Shown in pieces: positions 5,819 to 8,030 of a DNA stretch of 8,030 nt; position 1 is the first letter of the stretch, and each line of letters begins with the position of its first letter. Under the pieces are notes generated by a model. It saw only the letters and a program-made list of their open reading frames with translations. It was not told the origin of the DNA and did no database searches. The DNA lies in contig JAUUZS010000177.1 in NCBI GenBank assembly GCA_030589835.1, positions 1-8,030 of the forward strand, written 5' to 3'. The position numbers and the translations under genes are program-made. Origin of the DNA: Cyclobacteriaceae bacterium. GTDB lineage: Bacteria; Bacteroidota; Bacteroidia; Cytophagales; Cyclobacteriaceae.

Positions 5819-5826
5819 TAATTTTG
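5819..5826 (+). promoter_or_regulatory. -7 promoter element of yebC
   Basis: TAATTTTG matches TAnnTTTG exactly, 26 bp upstream of the ATG at 5853. The nearest upstream TTTG (5789-5792) is 26 bp away, longer than usual, so the upstream box is uncertain. Confidence 0.4.
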
Positions 5827-5852
5827 TTGTAGTACTAAAATTAAATTGAATT

Positions 5853-6596
5853 ATGTCAGGACATAGTAAATGGTCAACCATAAAAAGGAAAAAGGGAGCG
5901 GCAGATGCTAAAAGAGGAAAAATATTCACAAAAATTCTAAAGGAGATTGCGATTGCTGCAAAAGAGGGTGGAGGTGATCCTGAAGGAAATCCTAGTTTAA
6001 GGCTGGCAATTTCCAATGCCAAGGGAAATAATATGCCTAAAGACAATATAGAAAGGGCAATAAAAAAAGCTACAGGAACCGATGCCGAACAATATCAGGA
6101 AACGACCTATGAAGGCTATGCAACACATGGTGTGGCAGTCTTTGTGGAGTGTTTAACGGATAATACAAACCGGACAGTTTCCAGTGTCAGGGCTGCTTTT
6201 ACCAAGCACGGAGGCAGTCTGGGAACAAATGGATCTTTAGAGTTTATTTTTAACCGTAAAGGAATTTTTATTATCAAGATGACTGAGTCCATGGATGAGG
6301 ATGAGTTCACCCTGGAAATGATCGATTGTGGAGCAGAGGATGTAACTTCAGAAGGCGGGTATTTGACCGTTATCAGTGAAATGAGTGATTTTGGGGGAGT
6401 TCAGAAGAAATTGGAAGAGATGGGAGTTGAAACAGAAAATGCGGAACTGCAGCGAATTCCAAATACCACCGTAACTCTGGACGATGATTCTTTTGGCAAG
6501 GTGATGAAAATGATTGATATATTGGAAGATAATGATGATGTGCAAAAGGTATTCCACAACCTTGAAATTACAGATGCGCAAATGGAATTGATTTAA
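5853..6596 (+). CDS. yebC: YebC/PmpR (TACO1) family protein
   Basis: This 247-residue protein is full length for the family and begins with the hallmark MSGHSKW. The N-terminal domain (about 1-75) has the conserved IKRKKGAADAKRGKIFTKI and, from about 40, GGGDPEGNPSLRLAISNAK and GNNMPKDNIERAIKKATG. The middle part contains YEGYATHGVAVFVECLTDN and the GGSLGTNGSLEFIF stretch near 120-133, and the C-terminal domain ends in DDVQKVFHNLEI near 230-240. Members were long described as DNA-binding transcriptional regulators; mitochondrial TACO1 and recent bacterial work instead connect the family with translation, including relief of ribosome stalling, so the exact role here is best left as a cytoplasmic regulator or translation factor. 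It has its own -7 element upstream and a strong terminator 33 bp past the stop codon. Confidence 0.95.
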   Translation: MSGHSKWSTIKRKKGAADAKRGKIFTKILKEIAIAAKEGGGDPEGNPSLRLAISNAKGNNMPKDNIERAIKKATGTDAEQYQETTYEGYATHGVAVFVECLTDNTNRTVSSVRAAFTKHGGSLGTNGSLEFIFNRKGIFIIKMTESMDEDEFTLEMIDCGAEDVTSEGGYLTVISEMSDFGGVQKKLEEMGVETENAELQRIPNTTVTLDDDSFGKVMKMIDILEDNDDVQKVFHNLEITDAQMELI

Positions 6597-6629
6597 TATT
6601 TATAAGAATTGATTTAGGTAATGGGGCGG

Positions 6630-6651
6630 GGGCAGTAGTTGCCCTTTTTTT
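6630..6651 (+). terminator. Rho-independent terminator of yebC
   Basis: A 5-bp stem GGGCA/TGCCC with loop GTAGT is followed by seven T's (6645-6651). It lies 33 bp after the yebC stop codon. Confidence 0.85.
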
Positions 6652-6662
6652 ATGCTTTAGAA

Positions 6663-6704
6663 TATAAGGTAAAAGGTAAAAGGTAAAAGGTAAAAGTTAA
6701 AAGT
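6663..6704 (+). repeat. Heptamer tandem array, 6 units
   Basis: The units in phase are TATAAGG, TAAAAGG three times, then TAAAAGT twice. They belong to the same TARAAGN family as the array at 599-724 and the remnants next to sucC, but with less internal variation. The array starts 12 bp after the T-tract of the yebC terminator. Confidence 0.9.
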
Positions 6705-6717
6705 GGAGCTAACGATT

Positions 6718-6746
6718 CCCCTCCTTGGAGGGGCTAGGGGTGGGTT
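6718..6746. repeat. CCCCTCC/GGAGGGG hairpin element, probable dispersed repeat
   Basis: CCCCTCC (6718-6724) and GGAGGGG (6727-6733) form a perfect 7-bp stem around TT, followed by a G-rich tail (CTAGGGGTGGG). From memory this closely resembles a short extragenic repeat common between genes in many Bacteroidota; only one copy is present here, so the repeat status is not shown by this window. Confidence 0.55.
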
Positions 6747-6779
6747 TTGATGGGAAAGCTCAAAGTTAAATGAAGAATG

Positions 6780-6982
6780 TTGAAAAATTTTGGCGTTTTT
6801 CATTTCGTGGTTTACACTTTGCGTAACTCTGCGGATATTTTGCGCATCTTTGCGTGATAACCCTTTACAGTTCAGGCAAGAATTACGCTGATTTTCACAA
6901 AGAAAATGCAAATTTTCGCAAAGCGATTACTCGCAAGTGTTAACTACTTTTTCCTTTTATGAAAAACGCTAAAATTTTGACA
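6780..6982. repeat. Imperfect long palindrome, possible MITE-like or extragenic palindromic element
   Basis: The outer 24 bp at 6780-6803 match the reverse complement of 6959-6982 at 20 of 24 positions, with a core (AAAATTTT, one variable base, GCGTTTTTCAT) matching at 19 of 20. The pairing continues inward with gaps: GTTTACACTTTGCG at 6810-6823 against the complement of 6932-6944, then several TTTGCG motifs against CGCAAAG or CACAAAG in the right half. The centre is near 6870-6885. No gene lies inside; short open frames across it are not convincing. No clear target-site duplication was seen. Confidence 0.55.
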
Positions 6983-7017
6983 AAAAAATACCCGGAAGAA
7001 GCTCCCGGGTATTTTTT
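6983..7017 (-). terminator. Strong Rho-independent terminator of the GAPDH gene (bidirectional)
   Basis: A perfect 13-bp stem (AAAAAATACCCGG / CCGGGTATTTTTT) surrounds a 9-nt loop. On the minus strand it begins 21 bp after the GAPDH stop codon and ends in a T-run. The symmetrical A/T tracts let it work in both directions, so it would also stop read-through from yebC. Confidence 0.9.
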
Positions 7018-7038
7018 AATGATTTTAAAAAACCTTAA

Positions 7039-8030
<992 letters not shown>

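Larger units (their letters stand above)
6597..7038. other. Convergent intergenic region between yebC and the GAPDH gene
   Basis: These 442 bp hold no supported gene. From left to right they contain the yebC terminator, the second heptamer array, the CCCCTCC hairpin element, the roughly 200-bp imperfect palindrome, and the GAPDH-side terminator. Confidence 0.85.

Noticed and set aside
6657..6911. Minus-strand open frame of 84 codons
   Set aside because: It is made of the heptamer array, the CCCCTCC element and the palindrome translated through; the peptide is repeat-derived and not gene-like.

Overview
The window looks like chromosomal DNA of a Bacteroidota bacterium, probably from the Cytophagales or a related order. 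Three things support this. The efflux adaptor fragment ends in a DUF3347 domain, and DUF2911 and DUF3347 genes sit next to it. Start codons are preceded by A/T-rich leaders without clear Shine-Dalgarno sites. Several genes carry a TAnnTTTG -7 promoter element, best seen upstream of tRNA-Cys with a TTTG box 19 bp further up. The assignment below phylum level is inference.

Layout. (1) Positions 2-1873, plus strand: the 3' end of a CusB-type heavy-metal efflux adaptor with a His/Met-rich linker and a C-terminal DUF3347 domain, then a 126-bp heptamer tandem array, a DUF2911 lipoprotein with a short His-rich tether, and a secreted stand-alone DUF3347 protein. The group closes with a bidirectional terminator. 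(2) Positions 1918-2790: tRNA-Cys(GCA) and tRNA-Arg(UCG), both minus strand, separated by 474 bp without a convincing gene. (3) Positions 2791-3981, minus strand: sucC, the succinyl-CoA ligase beta subunit. (4) Positions 4136-6596, plus strand: a LolD-type ABC ATPase, an EamA-family membrane transporter and a YebC/TACO1-family protein, each probably with its own promoter; yebC ends in a good terminator. (5) Positions 6597-7038: a convergent intergenic region packed with three kinds of repeat. (6) Positions 7039-8030, minus strand: glyceraldehyde-3-phosphate dehydrogenase, lacking only about its first five codons, which lie beyond the window.

Most genes are conserved housekeeping functions. 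The only region that looks like a specialised system is the left end, where two copies of the DUF3347 domain (one fused to an efflux adaptor, one secreted) flank a His-tethered DUF2911 lipoprotein. This would fit periplasmic copper or silver handling, but the function of both DUFs is inferred. The other notable content is non-coding: a TARAAGN heptamer family that recurs at three sites and twice overlaps a stop codon, and a roughly 200-bp imperfect palindrome between yebC and the GAPDH gene.
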